Positions 8,187-17,239 of a DNA stretch of 64,000 bases are shown piece by piece; position 1 is the stretch's first letter, and each line of letters starts with the position of its first letter. The position numbers and the translations under genes were made by a program. Below the pieces are notes generated by a model, which was not told the DNA's origin, made no database searches, and saw only the letters and a program-made list of their open reading frames with translations. The DNA is from Paludibacterium paludis (GTDB lineage: Bacteria; Pseudomonadota; Gammaproteobacteria; Burkholderiales; Chromobacteriaceae): assembly GCF_018802605.1 (NCBI RefSeq), contig NZ_CP069161.1, positions 1,736,001-1,800,000 of the forward strand, given 5' to 3'.

Positions 8187-9863
8187 GTGTCACAAGTTCA
8201 GGAAATTAACATTCAGCTTGATGGAATCAGTAATGTCTTGAAGACACGGCGATTCCGAGTGCCAGCGTATCAGCGTTCCTTCGCATGGGAGCCGGAGCAC
8301 GTGCAAGCACTCCTTGCCGATATACACGAAGCTATAATGAGTAAGGAAAAGGAATACTTTCTTGGTTCCATCGTAGTAACAGGTCCCGTCGAACGACGCT
8401 ACGAGGTCGTTGATGGTCAGCAAAGGTTAACGTCAGTGAGCCTCTTAATTTCCGCGATTCGGGACAAATTCCGTGACGACAATGATCACGAGGCGGAGAC
8501 GTCGATTCGAAATGACTTCCTTGCCAACGTAGATCGAAAGACAAAAGAGCGGGAGCCAAAACTGACACTAAATGAGGTTGACAACGAACTCTATCAAGAG
8601 CTCCTGGAGGACAAGCATGCCATTGATGCGCTTCGCTATCCACGTCAATCTCACAAACGACTGTTGGCTGCTGCTGATTGCATGCGCAAATACATCGATG
8701 AAATATGCGAGGAAGCGCCAGACCCCGAGGAGGCTCTGCATGATTGGCTTGACTACTTGGAATCGAATCTAAAGGTCATCCTTGTAACTGCTCCGGACGA
8801 TAGCAACGCTTTTGTTATTTTCGAGACCCTCAATGATCGTGGGCTAGAACTCGCCATTTCTGATCTACTGAAAAACTATCTATTCCACCGGTCTGGTGAA
8901 AAGCTTGAAGAGACAAAGAATCGATGGCTAACAATGGTTGCCACGCTGGAAAGTGCATCCGATGACCCCCTCGTAGTGACTTATCTTCGTCATTTTGCAA
9001 TGTCAAAGTACGGTCTCATTCGGGAAAAAGATCTTTTCGGGGTCATAAAGAAGAAGGTTACGAGCAAGAAGGCTGCTTTGCAGTTCTCCACTGAATTGAG
9101 TAATGCCGCAAAGACGTACGCGGCACTGATCAATACGGATCACGAGCTCTGGTCTAAGTATGACGCGAACGTTCGCGATGCTGTCTCTGCCCTGAATCTC
9201 CTTGGCATGGCGCAGGTTCGTCCTCTCTTGCTGGCGATCTTGGATAAGTTGGAACCCAAGAAGGTTTCCGCAGCCTTTAAGAAACTGGTAGCCGTGGCTG
9301 TTAGGTTTCAAATTGTTGGAGGTGCTGGTGGCGGTACTCTGGAGCGCATTTATAGTGATGCAGCTCGCGGCGTCTCAGAAGGAAAGCTGACATCGATAGA
9401 TGATATTTTGAAGGGATTCACGACACTGCCGGCTGATTCTGCGTTTATTGCAGCATTCTCCGTTGCATCGATATCAAAACAGGGGCTCGCTAGATTTTAT
9501 CTTCGCATGCTTGAGACCGCAGCACCCGGTGTATCTGGGGAGCTAGTGCCAAATGCAAACACAGATCGGGTCAATCTTGAGCACGTATTGCCTCTTACAT
9601 TGAGCGACAAGTGGACTAAAGATTGGAGCGCTGATGATGCTAAGGCGTACCAACGGCGCCTCGGAAACATGGCCATCATGGCAGCAAAGGCAAACAGTTC
9701 TCTTGGGAATGACGAATTTTCAAAGAAGAAACTCGTCCTTGCAAAGTCCCAATTTTCCTTTACCAAGTTGATCAACGAATACGAAAAATGGGACATCTCC
9801 GCAATCGAGAATCGACAATTGAGGATGGCCGAAGTCGCGGCAAGAATCTGGTCCATTAAATAA
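8187..9863 (+). CDS. DUF262/DUF1524 GmrSD-like nuclease
   Basis: 558 residues from a GTG at 8187 with AAGGGGAA seven bases upstream. The N-terminal DUF262 (ParB/sulfiredoxin-like) domain shows FRVPAYQRSFAWE (about 25-37) and VVDGQQRLTSVSLL (about 75-88). A helical middle follows, then a C-terminal DUF1524 HNH-type domain with LEHVLPLTLSDKW (about 465) and RLGNMAIM (about 495). Fused GmrS+GmrD proteins of this kind are type IV restriction enzymes that cut modified DNA and are NTP-dependent in the studied cases. It stands alone between two recombinase genes. What modification it sees cannot be told from sequence. Confidence 0.82.
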   Translation: MSQVQEINIQLDGISNVLKTRRFRVPAYQRSFAWEPEHVQALLADIHEAIMSKEKEYFLGSIVVTGPVERRYEVVDGQQRLTSVSLLISAIRDKFRDDNDHEAETSIRNDFLANVDRKTKEREPKLTLNEVDNELYQELLEDKHAIDALRYPRQSHKRLLAAADCMRKYIDEICEEAPDPEEALHDWLDYLESNLKVILVTAPDDSNAFVIFETLNDRGLELAISDLLKNYLFHRSGEKLEETKNRWLTMVATLESASDDPLVVTYLRHFAMSKYGLIREKDLFGVIKKKVTSKKAALQFSTELSNAAKTYAALINTDHELWSKYDANVRDAVSALNLLGMAQVRPLLLAILDKLEPKKVSAAFKKLVAVAVRFQIVGGAGGGTLERIYSDAARGVSEGKLTSIDDILKGFTTLPADSAFIAAFSVASISKQGLARFYLRMLETAAPGVSGELVPNANTDRVNLEHVLPLTLSDKWTKDWSADDAKAYQRRLGNMAIMAAKANSSLGNDEFSKKKLVLAKSQFSFTKLINEYEKWDISAIENRQLRMAEVAARIWSIK

Positions 9864-10304
9864 GCCATCTTGGCTGTAATGTCTGTTTTGACTGCTGCTA
9901 TCGGTCTGTTTTGGGTCGAAAGCGGCCCTAAGCTGCTTAGGAATGCAGTCATTCAGACTGGGGGTTGGGGTTATCGCAATAGTCCGCTAGCTGAATGATT
10001 GCTGACGTTGCACAGGCTCCCCCCTTGTGGCTGCTAAGGCCGAATAGTTGACGGAGCAAGTTCGTGCGCTCAGCGGCCAAAACGGCGATCACCCTGTCTG
10101 CGCCAAGGCTTGCTTGCCGGGGGAGCTCGCTTTGGGCCGCTGCCGGTTTCCTTGGCCATCATGCTCGGGTTGTACAACGACGGGTCACGGGGTCTTGAAC
10201 GGGCGGCTTCATCGCGGTAGGATGGTGGCAAATGGGCTGCGACTACGCCGCCGGCGCTGGGCTTCTGCGAAAGTGGAGGCCCTTCGGCTTTTTGGGGACA
10301 GGGG
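9864..10304. other. 441-bp spacer without a supported gene
   Basis: No conserved protein is visible. A plus-strand frame at 10048-10308 is Arg/Gly/Cys-rich and has no ribosome site. The left part repeats the spacer motif TGTCTGTTTTGACTG...GGTCTGTTTTGGGTCGAAAGCGGCC, imperfectly repeated within itself, and related to 5990-6070 and 7260-7290. Confidence 0.35.
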
Positions 10305-11045
10305 TTAGGGGAACAGCCTGAGTCCCGATCCCGGCGGGCACTCGCCGGTGCGCCGATACCATTTGCCGAGCAGGGCCTCGGCCGCCCGGTTGGCCTGCTC
10401 CGGGCGCAGGATGGACAGGCCGATCGGACGGGCGGTCAGGTCGGCGAGCTGTAGCCCTTCCGAATTGGTTTTCTTGTCCGCGACGATCAGCGCGAAGGGA
10501 AGGGCGCAGGCGTGACCGTTGTCGCCGCCGACCAGGCGGCGGAACTCCTCGTGCAATTCCGCATCTTCCTTGGCGCCACGCGCTTCGCAAATCACATGGG
10601 TCAGCCGTCCGTCCTGGCCGTGCTCCCGCAGCCGCAGATACAAGCCCTCCAGTCCGAACTCCAGCGCCAGATGATAGGGATGCAGGTCCCGCCCGTGCTC
10701 GCGCAGCCGGCGCTTGTCGATGACGACCGCAAACAGCTCGAACGCGGCGTCGCGGATCAGGTCGGTCAGGGCGGTCATGAACGCCTCCCGGGGCGCTTTG
10801 GACAGCCGGGCGAACGGTCCCTGTTTGCGGCGCAGTTCGGATTCATGCAGCACGACAAGGTCGTGGCCGAAAGTGGTGAACTTCAGCCGGCGGATCGCCG
10901 GAGTCAGTTGCTCGGTATAGTCGCGTTTGCGGAACAGGCAGAACGACAGCACGAACAGGGGGTAGCGTTCGCATACCGAGGTCAGGCTGTGATCGCCGCT
11001 TTCGTCGACGAACACCACGTAGTCGCTGAAATCCGGGGCCGTCAT
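10305..11045 (-). CDS. DUF3800 family protein
   Basis: 246 residues of the DUF3800 family, an RNase H-like fold of unknown function common on prophages and islands. Signature pieces are visible: FVDESGDHS near the N-terminus (about 12-20), an Arg/Glu-rich centre, and the closing SEGLQLADLTARPIG (about 195-209), which supplies the last acidic residue. Its ATG at 11045 overlaps the stop of the integrase upstream by four bases (ATGA), so the two are probably co-translated. That link suggests a role in the life of the island, but the function is unknown. Confidence 0.78.
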   Translation of the reverse strand: MTAPDFSDYVVFVDESGDHSLTSVCERYPLFVLSFCLFRKRDYTEQLTPAIRRLKFTTFGHDLVVLHESELRRKQGPFARLSKAPREAFMTALTDLIRDAAFELFAVVIDKRRLREHGRDLHPYHLALEFGLEGLYLRLREHGQDGRLTHVICEARGAKEDAELHEEFRRLVGGDNGHACALPFALIVADKKTNSEGLQLADLTARPIGLSILRPEQANRAAEALLGKWYRRTGECPPGSGLRLFP

Positions 11046-12298
11046 CGCGATGCCTCCGACCGGACGGTTTTGCCGCGGCGCGACGGTGCCGCGGGTCGGG
11101 GCGGAGGATCGGCGTGGCGCAGGGTGTCGAGGTAATCGGCCCAGGCTTGCATCATCTCGGTGCGCTCGACGAGGTATTCGGCCTTGTTGTAGGTGCCGCG
11201 TACCGAATGGCTCGACGAGTGCGCGAGTTGCCGCTCGATCGCGTCCGGATTCCAGCCTTGCTCGTTGAGCAGCGTGCTGGCCATGTGCCGGAAGCCATGC
11301 CCCGTCATTTCGTCACTGGCGAACCCCAGGCGCCGCAAGGCGGCATTGACGGTGTTGTTGCTCATCGGACGCTGGGCGCTGCGTGCGCCGGGAAAAACGT
11401 AGCTGCGCCTGCCGGTCAGGGCGTGCAGTTCGCGGAACAGTTCGAGCGCCTGGCGGGACAGGGGGACGAGGTGCTCCACGCGCATTTTCATGCGGGCGGC
11501 CGGGATGCGCCACAGTCCCTGCTCGAGATCGAACTCGCTCCATTCGGCCTTGCGCAGTTCGCCCGGACGGACAAACACCAGTGGCGCGAGCAGCAGTGCG
11601 AACCGGGTCACGGGCGCGCCCCGGTAACCGTCGATGGCGCGCAGCAGCGGGCCGATCTCGGCGGGGTTGGTGATGGTCGCGTACGACGACTTGACCACCG
11701 GCGCGAGCGCGCCGCGCAGGGCGGCGGACGGATCCTGGATCGCGCGGCCGGTGGCGATCGCGTAACGGAACACCTGCCCGCAAATCTGCAGGATGCGCCG
11801 GGCGGTTTCCCGCGCGCCGCGCTGCTCGACGCGCTGCAGGGTCTTGAGCAGCATGGGTGCGGTGATCTCCGCGATCGGCCGGTCGCCGAGCCAGGGGAAC
11901 AGGTTCTGCTCGAGGCGGGCCCACACCGTGCGGGCATGACCGGGGGTCCAGACGGGACGCAGCTTGGCATGCCACTCCCGGCACAGCACCGCGAACACCG
12001 ATTCGGCCTGCAGGCGCTCGGTCTGCGCGGTTTCGCGGCGCTGCTGCAGCGGGTCGCGACCCTGCTTCACTAGCTTCCTCGCGGCATCGCGCAGCTCGCG
12101 GGCCTGCCGGAGCGTGGTGGCGGGGTAGACGCCCAGCGCGAGGCACTTCTCCTTGCCCTGGAAGCGGTATTTCAAACGAAAGTATTTCGAGCCGTTGGGC
12201 ATGACTTGCAGGTACATGCCGAAACCATCGGTCAATCGGTACATCTTGCCGTCCGGATCCGGCCGGGCGGTCCGGCACGCCGTATCGGTGAGGGGCAT
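11042..12298 (-). CDS. P4-type tyrosine integrase of the ssrA-linked island
   Basis: 418 residues, full length for the P4-like group. The N-terminal DUF4102 arm-binding domain reads LTDGFGMYLQVMPNGSKYFR, followed by a SAM-like core-binding domain and the catalytic domain with VRPGELRKAEW (Arg), HGFRHMAST (His-x2-Arg) and LAHSSSHSVRGTYNKAEYL (His, then the Tyr nucleophile). ATG at 12298 has a GGAGGAGTC purine run just upstream. It lies 385 bases beyond the 3' end of ssrA, a classic attachment site for this enzyme group, so it probably integrated the block to its left. GC is high, unlike the older-looking debris further left. Confidence 0.9.
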   Translation of the reverse strand: MPLTDTACRTARPDPDGKMYRLTDGFGMYLQVMPNGSKYFRLKYRFQGKEKCLALGVYPATTLRQARELRDAARKLVKQGRDPLQQRRETAQTERLQAESVFAVLCREWHAKLRPVWTPGHARTVWARLEQNLFPWLGDRPIAEITAPMLLKTLQRVEQRGARETARRILQICGQVFRYAIATGRAIQDPSAALRGALAPVVKSSYATITNPAEIGPLLRAIDGYRGAPVTRFALLLAPLVFVRPGELRKAEWSEFDLEQGLWRIPAARMKMRVEHLVPLSRQALELFRELHALTGRRSYVFPGARSAQRPMSNNTVNAALRRLGFASDEMTGHGFRHMASTLLNEQGWNPDAIERQLAHSSSHSVRGTYNKAEYLVERTEMMQAWADYLDTLRHADPPPRPAAPSRRGKTVRSEASR

Positions 12299-12600
12299 GA
12301 CTCCTCCTTCTGAGGGCAGACAATCGGGAACGCGGCCCGGGAAACACAGGGTTTCGCCCGGGGTATGGCGTCACCTTGCGGGGTCTGGCAGGAGAGCGTC
12401 AATGGCGGGATGCGGGTTCGATTCCCATGCGATGGCAGATCATATCGGCCCGTTCCGGAACGCCGGAAAGGCAGGCCAGGCAAGGGTTGTGGCGCTGGGG
12501 GCATCGCACTGGGTGCACAGTGGTCGGAATCGGCAAGCGTACCCCCCTGCATACCCCGGAATGGTTCGGGTTGCCCCGGTTTCGGGTGACACGGGGCGAA
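12299..12600. other. Spacer between integrase and ssrA terminator
   Basis: No supported gene. This is where recombination sites for the island are expected. It contains a 15-base copy of the ssrA T-arm in inverted orientation (12412-12426), listed separately. Several short plus-strand frames cross it but lack family features. Confidence 0.4.
12412..12426 (+). repeat. Inverted copy of the ssrA T-arm core
   Basis: GCGGGTTCGATTCCC here is identical over 15 bases to the T-arm of ssrA read on the minus strand (12697-12711). The surrounding bases do not form a tRNA: the T-stem is only partly paired and no acceptor stem is visible. It may be a remnant of an attachment site or of a tRNA end carried by an element. 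Confidence 0.45.
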
Positions 12601-12607
12601 AAAAGCA

Positions 12608-12639
12608 AAAGCCCCGGAAGGGTGATTTTCCGGGGCTTT
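12608..12639 (-). terminator. Rho-independent terminator of ssrA
   Basis: A 12-bp stem (AAAGCCCCGGAA with its complement) and an 8-base loop lie 45 bases past the ssrA 3' end. On the minus strand it is followed by a T-rich stretch (TTTGCTTTTTTCG), fitting an intrinsic terminator. Confidence 0.8.
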
Positions 12640-12683
12640 CGGCCGTTTTTGCGACGGCCTGCGCTGTGCTGCTTTTTCGAATG

Positions 12684-13048
12684 TGGTGGAGGCGGCGGGA
12701 ATCGAACCCGCGTCCGAAAGTCCTCTACAGGGAGTTCTACATACTTAGCCTTGTCTACTTGAATTTAACCCCGACCACGCCGACGGGCAGGCTTGGGAGA
12801 GGCGAGTCACCTAGAGTTTCATTCCGGATCAAGTGACCCGATACGGAACTAGCTGATGTAAATGACACTGCGGGAGTTGCCTCCACGGCCCATCAGCGAG
12901 CCGTTGCAGTGCGCTAAGCCGGTTATTAAGCGGCTACTGCGTAAGTTTCGTCGTTTGCGACTATATAAATTCAGTGTTTTACGGGGTGACTGAAATCCCG
13001 GTATGCCCTCGTCTGCTTCGCAACCCCCGTCGAAACCAGGTCGCCCCC
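12684..13048 (-). ncRNA. ssrA: tmRNA (ssrA)
   Basis: 365 bases on the minus strand. The 5' end GGGGGCGACCTGGTTTCGAC pairs with the 3' end CGCCTCCACCA to form the tRNA-like acceptor stem, and GCGGGTTCGATTCCCGC forms the T-arm. The tag reading frame lies at 12924-12958 and encodes ANDETYAVAA followed by two TAA stops. It rescues stalled ribosomes with SmpB, which is not in the window. Neisseriales tags usually read ANDETYALAA, so the Val is a small variant. Its 3' end is a preferred integration site, in line with the integrase at 11042. Confidence 0.97.
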
Positions 13049-13063
13049 AGATTTGGAACGCTC

Positions 13064-13092
13064 ACTATACCGTAAAGCCCGACGGGCGTCTA
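13064..13092 (-). promoter_or_regulatory. Sigma-70 promoter of ssrA
   Basis: On the minus strand TAGACG (13087-13092) and TATAGT (13064-13069) are separated by exactly 17 bases, and the -10 lies 16 bases before the mature 5' end. A short primary leader would be removed by RNase P. Confidence 0.6.
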
Positions 13093-13107
13093 TGTGTTGT
13101 ACCAGTC

Positions 13108-15291
13108 TTAGGTGGCATTGGCAGCCACTTGGCAGGCTTCGACGATTTCGTTTGGCGGGGCTTTCGAGGGGCGGGTTATTACATCCTGCACGATACGCCC
13201 GTCATCCAGCACGACGACGCGCTCCGCTGTGGCAATCGTTTCCGGTCGGTGCGCGACCAGCAGGCGGGTCATGGCGATCTGCGCCACCGCGGCATTGACC
13301 CGCCGTTCGTTTTCGATATCCAGATGGCTGGTCGCCTCGTCGAGCATCAGGATGCGCGGCTCGCGGTACAGCGCCCGGGTCAGCAGGATACGCTGCTTCT
13401 GGCCTCCGGAGAGTCCCGAGCCGATGTCGCCGACCAAGGTGTTGTAGCTCATCGGCATGGTGGTTATCTCGTCATGTACCGCCGCCAGCGCGGCACATTG
13501 TTCAATCCGATCCTGATCCGGGTGCGAATCAAAAAAACTGATGTTGTCCGCGATGCTGCCCGAGAATAACTGGTCGTCCTGCATGACTGTGCCGAGCATC
13601 TTGCGGTAGTTGTCTACCCCCAAATGTGCAAGACGGATGCCGCCGACCAGAATCTCGCCATCGGTGGGTTCCAGCAAGCCCAAGAGCAGCTTGACCAGCG
13701 TTGTCTTGCCGCAACCGGAAGGACCCGTTAGTGCGACGCATTGGCCGGCCGGCACGGTCAGGTTGAGCCCATTGAGCACATAGGGCTCATTGTCCGAATA
13801 GCGAAACGCCACTTGACGGAGTTCGAGGCTTGGCGTCAGCCCGGCGAGGTCGGTCTCTCCGGTTGGCTCATCCGCTTCCGGGGTGGTCAGCACGATATCC
13901 GCGACGCGCTCGCCGTGCAGTCGCATCATGGACAGCTCGAACAAACGGTCGATCAATGCCGCCATACGCTGGCTGAACTGGTCCTTGTAGCTGAGGAAGG
14001 CGAACAGCATGCCGACCGAAAACCGTTGCTCCATCACCGCCAGCGCAGCCAGCCAGATCACCGTGATGCGCTCCAGACCGAACAGCAGAGTATTGGCGGT
14101 CTGGAAAGAAATCGACAGGCGAGCGATACGCAGCTCGGCATTGAACTGCTCGGCCATCAGATTCATCCAGCCGATATGGCGCTCGTGCTGGCGGCTGAAC
14201 AGACGCACGCTCTGCACGCCACGGGTAGACTCCAAAAAATGGCTCTGCTGGCGGGCGGCATGGATGATCTGCTCTGCCGTGGCCTCGCGTAAGGCGCGGA
14301 ACGCTACCCCGCGCAACGCGCCATAGAGTCCGACCACCAGTAGGGACACTCCTGCCAGTGGTATGCTGTAAAGCAGCATAGCGCCGAGCGTGGCCAGCAC
14401 CAGCACTCCGTCGATGATCCCTTCGACGAAGTGGCTGGTCAGTTTCTGCTGGATGGTCTGAATCGAACCAAAACGCGAGACGATATCGCCAAGGTGGCGC
14501 TTCTCGAACCAAGGCAGCGGCAAGCGCAGCAAATGACGGAAGGCATTGCCGAGCCACTGGAAATTGAGGTCGGTGGACAACGTGATGGTGACCCAGGAGC
14601 GCACAGCCCCGATCATGGCCTGTATCGCGGCCAACAGCAGGAAACCGAGGCCCAGCACCGTGATCAGATCGCGGTCGGCGGCCACCAGCGCCTCGTCGAC
14701 GATCCATTGCAAATAGAATGGCATGGTTAGAGCACACACCTGCAAGGCCAGTCCGAGGAGCAGGATCTGCCCGAGGCCGTACCCCAGCCCGTCGACGCGG
14801 CCCATCAACGACCGCGGTGTGAACAACTGACGCGTTTCCTGCGGCCGGAACGCCTCGCCGGGCATCAGCTCCAAGGCCACACCCGTGAAGTGCCGGGCCA
14901 GCTCCGCCAGGCGCAGACGCCGCGCTCCAACTGCGGGATCGTGGATCACGGCATAGCGTGTGTTTACCGCCTTGAGTACCACGAAATGGGTCATGTCCCA
15001 GTGCAGAACGCATGGCAACGCCAACTGAGGCAAGTGCTCCATGTCAAGCTTCAGCGGGCGGACCGTCAGTCCCAATCCCGTTGCCATGGCGATCAGGTTC
15101 TTCAGGGTCGCGCCCTTGAGCGATAGCGAAAAGCGCCGACGCAAACTGGCGACATCGGACCGATATTCCCAATAGCTGGCAATCATCGCCAAACAAGCGA
15201 GACCGCATTCGGCCGCTTCGGTCTGCAGTCGCACGGGCAAGTGCCGGCGACGCCAGAACTGCAAGAGAGGGGTGGCTTGATGCACGGTCAT
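13108..15291 (-). CDS. C39-peptidase ABC exporter for double-glycine peptides
   Basis: 727 residues, the length of CvaB/RaxB/LagD-type exporters, which cut a double-glycine leader and export the peptide. Domains in order: C39 peptidase (about 15-140) with LQTEAAECGLACLAM (Cys29), THFVVLK (His near 102) and IHDP; an ABC membrane domain with about six helices (about 165-440); an ATPase with TGPSGCGKTT (Walker A), LSGGQKQRILLTRAL (signature) and ILMLDEATSHLD (Walker B). All key residues are present. Its start overlaps the end of the adaptor gene by four bases. The peptide gene at 17240-17491 is its obvious substrate, but that gene and the adaptor are broken, so this exporter is probably idle or serves a peptide elsewhere. 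Confidence 0.92.
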   Translation of the reverse strand: MTVHQATPLLQFWRRRHLPVRLQTEAAECGLACLAMIASYWEYRSDVASLRRRFSLSLKGATLKNLIAMATGLGLTVRPLKLDMEHLPQLALPCVLHWDMTHFVVLKAVNTRYAVIHDPAVGARRLRLAELARHFTGVALELMPGEAFRPQETRQLFTPRSLMGRVDGLGYGLGQILLLGLALQVCALTMPFYLQWIVDEALVAADRDLITVLGLGFLLLAAIQAMIGAVRSWVTITLSTDLNFQWLGNAFRHLLRLPLPWFEKRHLGDIVSRFGSIQTIQQKLTSHFVEGIIDGVLVLATLGAMLLYSIPLAGVSLLVVGLYGALRGVAFRALREATAEQIIHAARQQSHFLESTRGVQSVRLFSRQHERHIGWMNLMAEQFNAELRIARLSISFQTANTLLFGLERITVIWLAALAVMEQRFSVGMLFAFLSYKDQFSQRMAALIDRLFELSMMRLHGERVADIVLTTPEADEPTGETDLAGLTPSLELRQVAFRYSDNEPYVLNGLNLTVPAGQCVALTGPSGCGKTTLVKLLLGLLEPTDGEILVGGIRLAHLGVDNYRKMLGTVMQDDQLFSGSIADNISFFDSHPDQDRIEQCAALAAVHDEITTMPMSYNTLVGDIGSGLSGGQKQRILLTRALYREPRILMLDEATSHLDIENERRVNAAVAQIAMTRLLVAHRPETIATAERVVVLDDGRIVQDVITRPSKAPPNEIVEACQVAANAT

Positions 15292-16546
15292 ACTTTACCT
15301 CCCACGCTATAGAGCGGGTCGAGAACCCATTCATACAGGCGGCGGGTTTCCAGCTGTACGCTGGCCTCCACACGCATGCCGCTTTTGAGGGCGTGCGCAC
15401 GTCCATAGGCCAGCACCTCCTGCCGCTCCAGCCGTACCCGGATCCGGTACACCGGCTCGCTGCCGTACGCCGCACCTCGGACGCCCAATGGACTCAACTC
15501 CTCGGCCGACAATGCGCCGCTGGAAATTTCGCGAACTACTCCGCGGAACGGCCCGAACTTCTGGTACGGATAGGCCGGATAGCGCAACAGAACTGTCATA
15601 CCGGGCTTGATGAAGCCGGTTGCTTGGGATGGCGCATACAATTCGGCTTCCAGCGGCGACCCTTGCGGCACTAGGGATGCCAGTGTTTGTGTAGTGGTGA
15701 CGGTTTGCCCAACGGTTGCGGTCAATGCAGATAGGGTGCCTGCGTGCGGTGCGCGGATCAGAATGCGCCGGCGTGCCTCGTTCTCGGCCAGATCCTGCTC
15801 AAGGCGCGCCACGTCACGCCCGGCCGAGGCCAGATCCCGTTGCATCTGGATGCGCTGATCGGCCAGGTCGGCGGCGGCGCTGTCACGGTCGCGCCCAGCA
15901 GCGGAGCGTGCGAGCTGTAATTCGCCGAGCCGTTCCTGTTGGTCCAGCCACTCGGCTTGCTTGTCTTGTAGTGCGGCGGGGGCAATGAAATGGGCTTCCA
16001 TCAAGCGCTGGAAACGCGCCACCGCGGCTTCGGCCAAGGCGGCGCGGCGCTGCTGCAAGGCAATTTGGCCATCAAGACGCAGGATATCGGCGCCCAACTC
16101 GTCGAAGCGGCGCTGTAGCGCGGCAAGACGCTGAACGGCCTGTTGCCGAATGGCGTGGGTGTCGCTATTCAAACTGTCCCGGCGCGCGTAACCAGCGCAC
16201 TGACTGTGTTGCCCACGTCACCTTGTGCGGCGCTGCTGCGCTGGCTGTCCAACACATAGAGGACCTGGCCCGCCGTGACCGATTGTCCCTCGGCCACCGG
16301 TTTGCCGACGATCACACCGTCTTGCAGGGGGAGCACGCGAATCAATCCTTGAGTCGGTAACAGCTGCCCGGAGACGTGCGCCTTGCGGGTTTACTGGAAG
16401 ACGTAGAAAAAGAGGATGGGCACGATGGCAATCGCGCAGAACAGCAGCGTCAACAGGGAATGGCTGATGGAGCGGGTCAGCAGGATGTGACCGAAGCGGC
16501 GAGCGTTACTTTGCTCAAGAGCTTGCTTCCTGAAAATGATGGTCAT
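15288..16546 (-). pseudogene. HlyD-type secretion adaptor, broken by a stop and a frameshift
   Basis: The ATG at 16546 reads MTIIFRKQALEQSNARRFGH, then a membrane segment ending FFYVFQ, then an in-frame TAA at 16391-16393. The same frame continues with TRKAHVSGQLLPTQGLIRVL and the usual biotinyl-lipoyl-like hairpin to about 16180. There a single missing base moves the rest (RRDSLNSDTHAIRQQ, long coiled coil, then the beta domain to 15288) into another frame. So a CvaA/RaxA-like adaptor of about 420 residues has lost both its anchor and its continuity. A downstream start at 16172 could give a 294-residue piece lacking the membrane anchor. Either event alone would disable export. Confidence 0.85.
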
Positions 16547-16638
16547 GGTTTAAATGATTTGAATGATTTGTTTTTGAAAATAGGTGGTATCTTCTCGTTT
16601 GTTTTAATTTTGTGTGTGTTTTGTCTGTGTTGTTGACG

Positions 16639-17181
16639 TTATTGTGTGAAAATAAAATATTCGATAGTTCCCAGTGTTAAAATGTAGGCGTTAATGGCTG
16701 AGTGTATGAGGCATGTTGAAATAAATGCGCTGATTTTAGATGATTTTTGATTGATTATATAATTTGTGGAAAAGTACCATCCACCTGCCGGAGCCATGAA
16801 TAATACCATCGTTAGGCCACTTTTTATGTGGCCAATCGAGAATAAAAAAATACTTATTGAGATTTGTTTTGTTTTGTTCATTCCTAATAATTTAGTTATT
16901 TCTATGATGCAAAATTGGAATATGAAAGTTTCAATTACAGGGGTGCTGGATATCGCAATCAATACGCGTTTTAGCTGAGGTAATTCTATTTCGGCTATTT
17001 TTTCAGGTGAGTAGGGGGTTATAACTCGGAAGATTGCTAGTGCGGTTATGAATATTGCTAGTTCATAAAACAAACGTAACGATAGTGTTGTTGAGGAAAG
17101 CCTATTTAAATTTTTTATGCGTTTCTCTGTTAGAGAAAAGGCGATTTCTCTCGTGATGGTTGTGATCTCTTTTAGCGTCAC
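16639..17181 (-). CDS. CPBP-family intramembrane protease (possible immunity protein)
   Basis: 180 residues from a GTG at 17181, with TAGGGA eight bases upstream; a TTG three bases earlier is possible. The protein is AT-rich in codon use and has four or five hydrophobic helices. The CPBP/Abi motifs are recognisable though weak: VIETF (motif 1, about residue 84), FSIGH (motif 2, about 116) and HSAIN (motif 3, about 162). Proteins of this family beside bacteriocin genes often give self-immunity or process peptides. It lies directly after the small precursor gene (17240-17491) and before the adaptor, which supports that role; this is inference. Confidence 0.7.
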   Translation of the reverse strand: MTLKEITTITREIAFSLTEKRIKNLNRLSSTTLSLRLFYELAIFITALAIFRVITPYSPEKIAEIELPQLKRVLIAISSTPVIETFIFQFCIIEITKLLGMNKTKQISISIFLFSIGHIKSGLTMVLFMAPAGGWYFSTNYIINQKSSKISAFISTCLIHSAINAYILTLGTIEYFIFTQ

Positions 17182-17239
17182 CAAATTCGTCCCTACTTCT
17201 ATAGTGTAGGGAGGAACGTTTTATTTGCTTCTCCCTATT

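Noticed and set aside
10048..10308. 86-codon plus-strand frame before the DUF3800 gene
   Set aside because: No ribosome site, odd composition (Arg, Gly, Cys) and no family features; it also runs into the end of the DUF3800 gene.
12412..12445. Possible tRNA gene around the GGGTTCGATTCCC motif
   Set aside because: Only the T-loop is convincing; the T-stem is mismatched and no acceptor, D or anticodon stems could be built.
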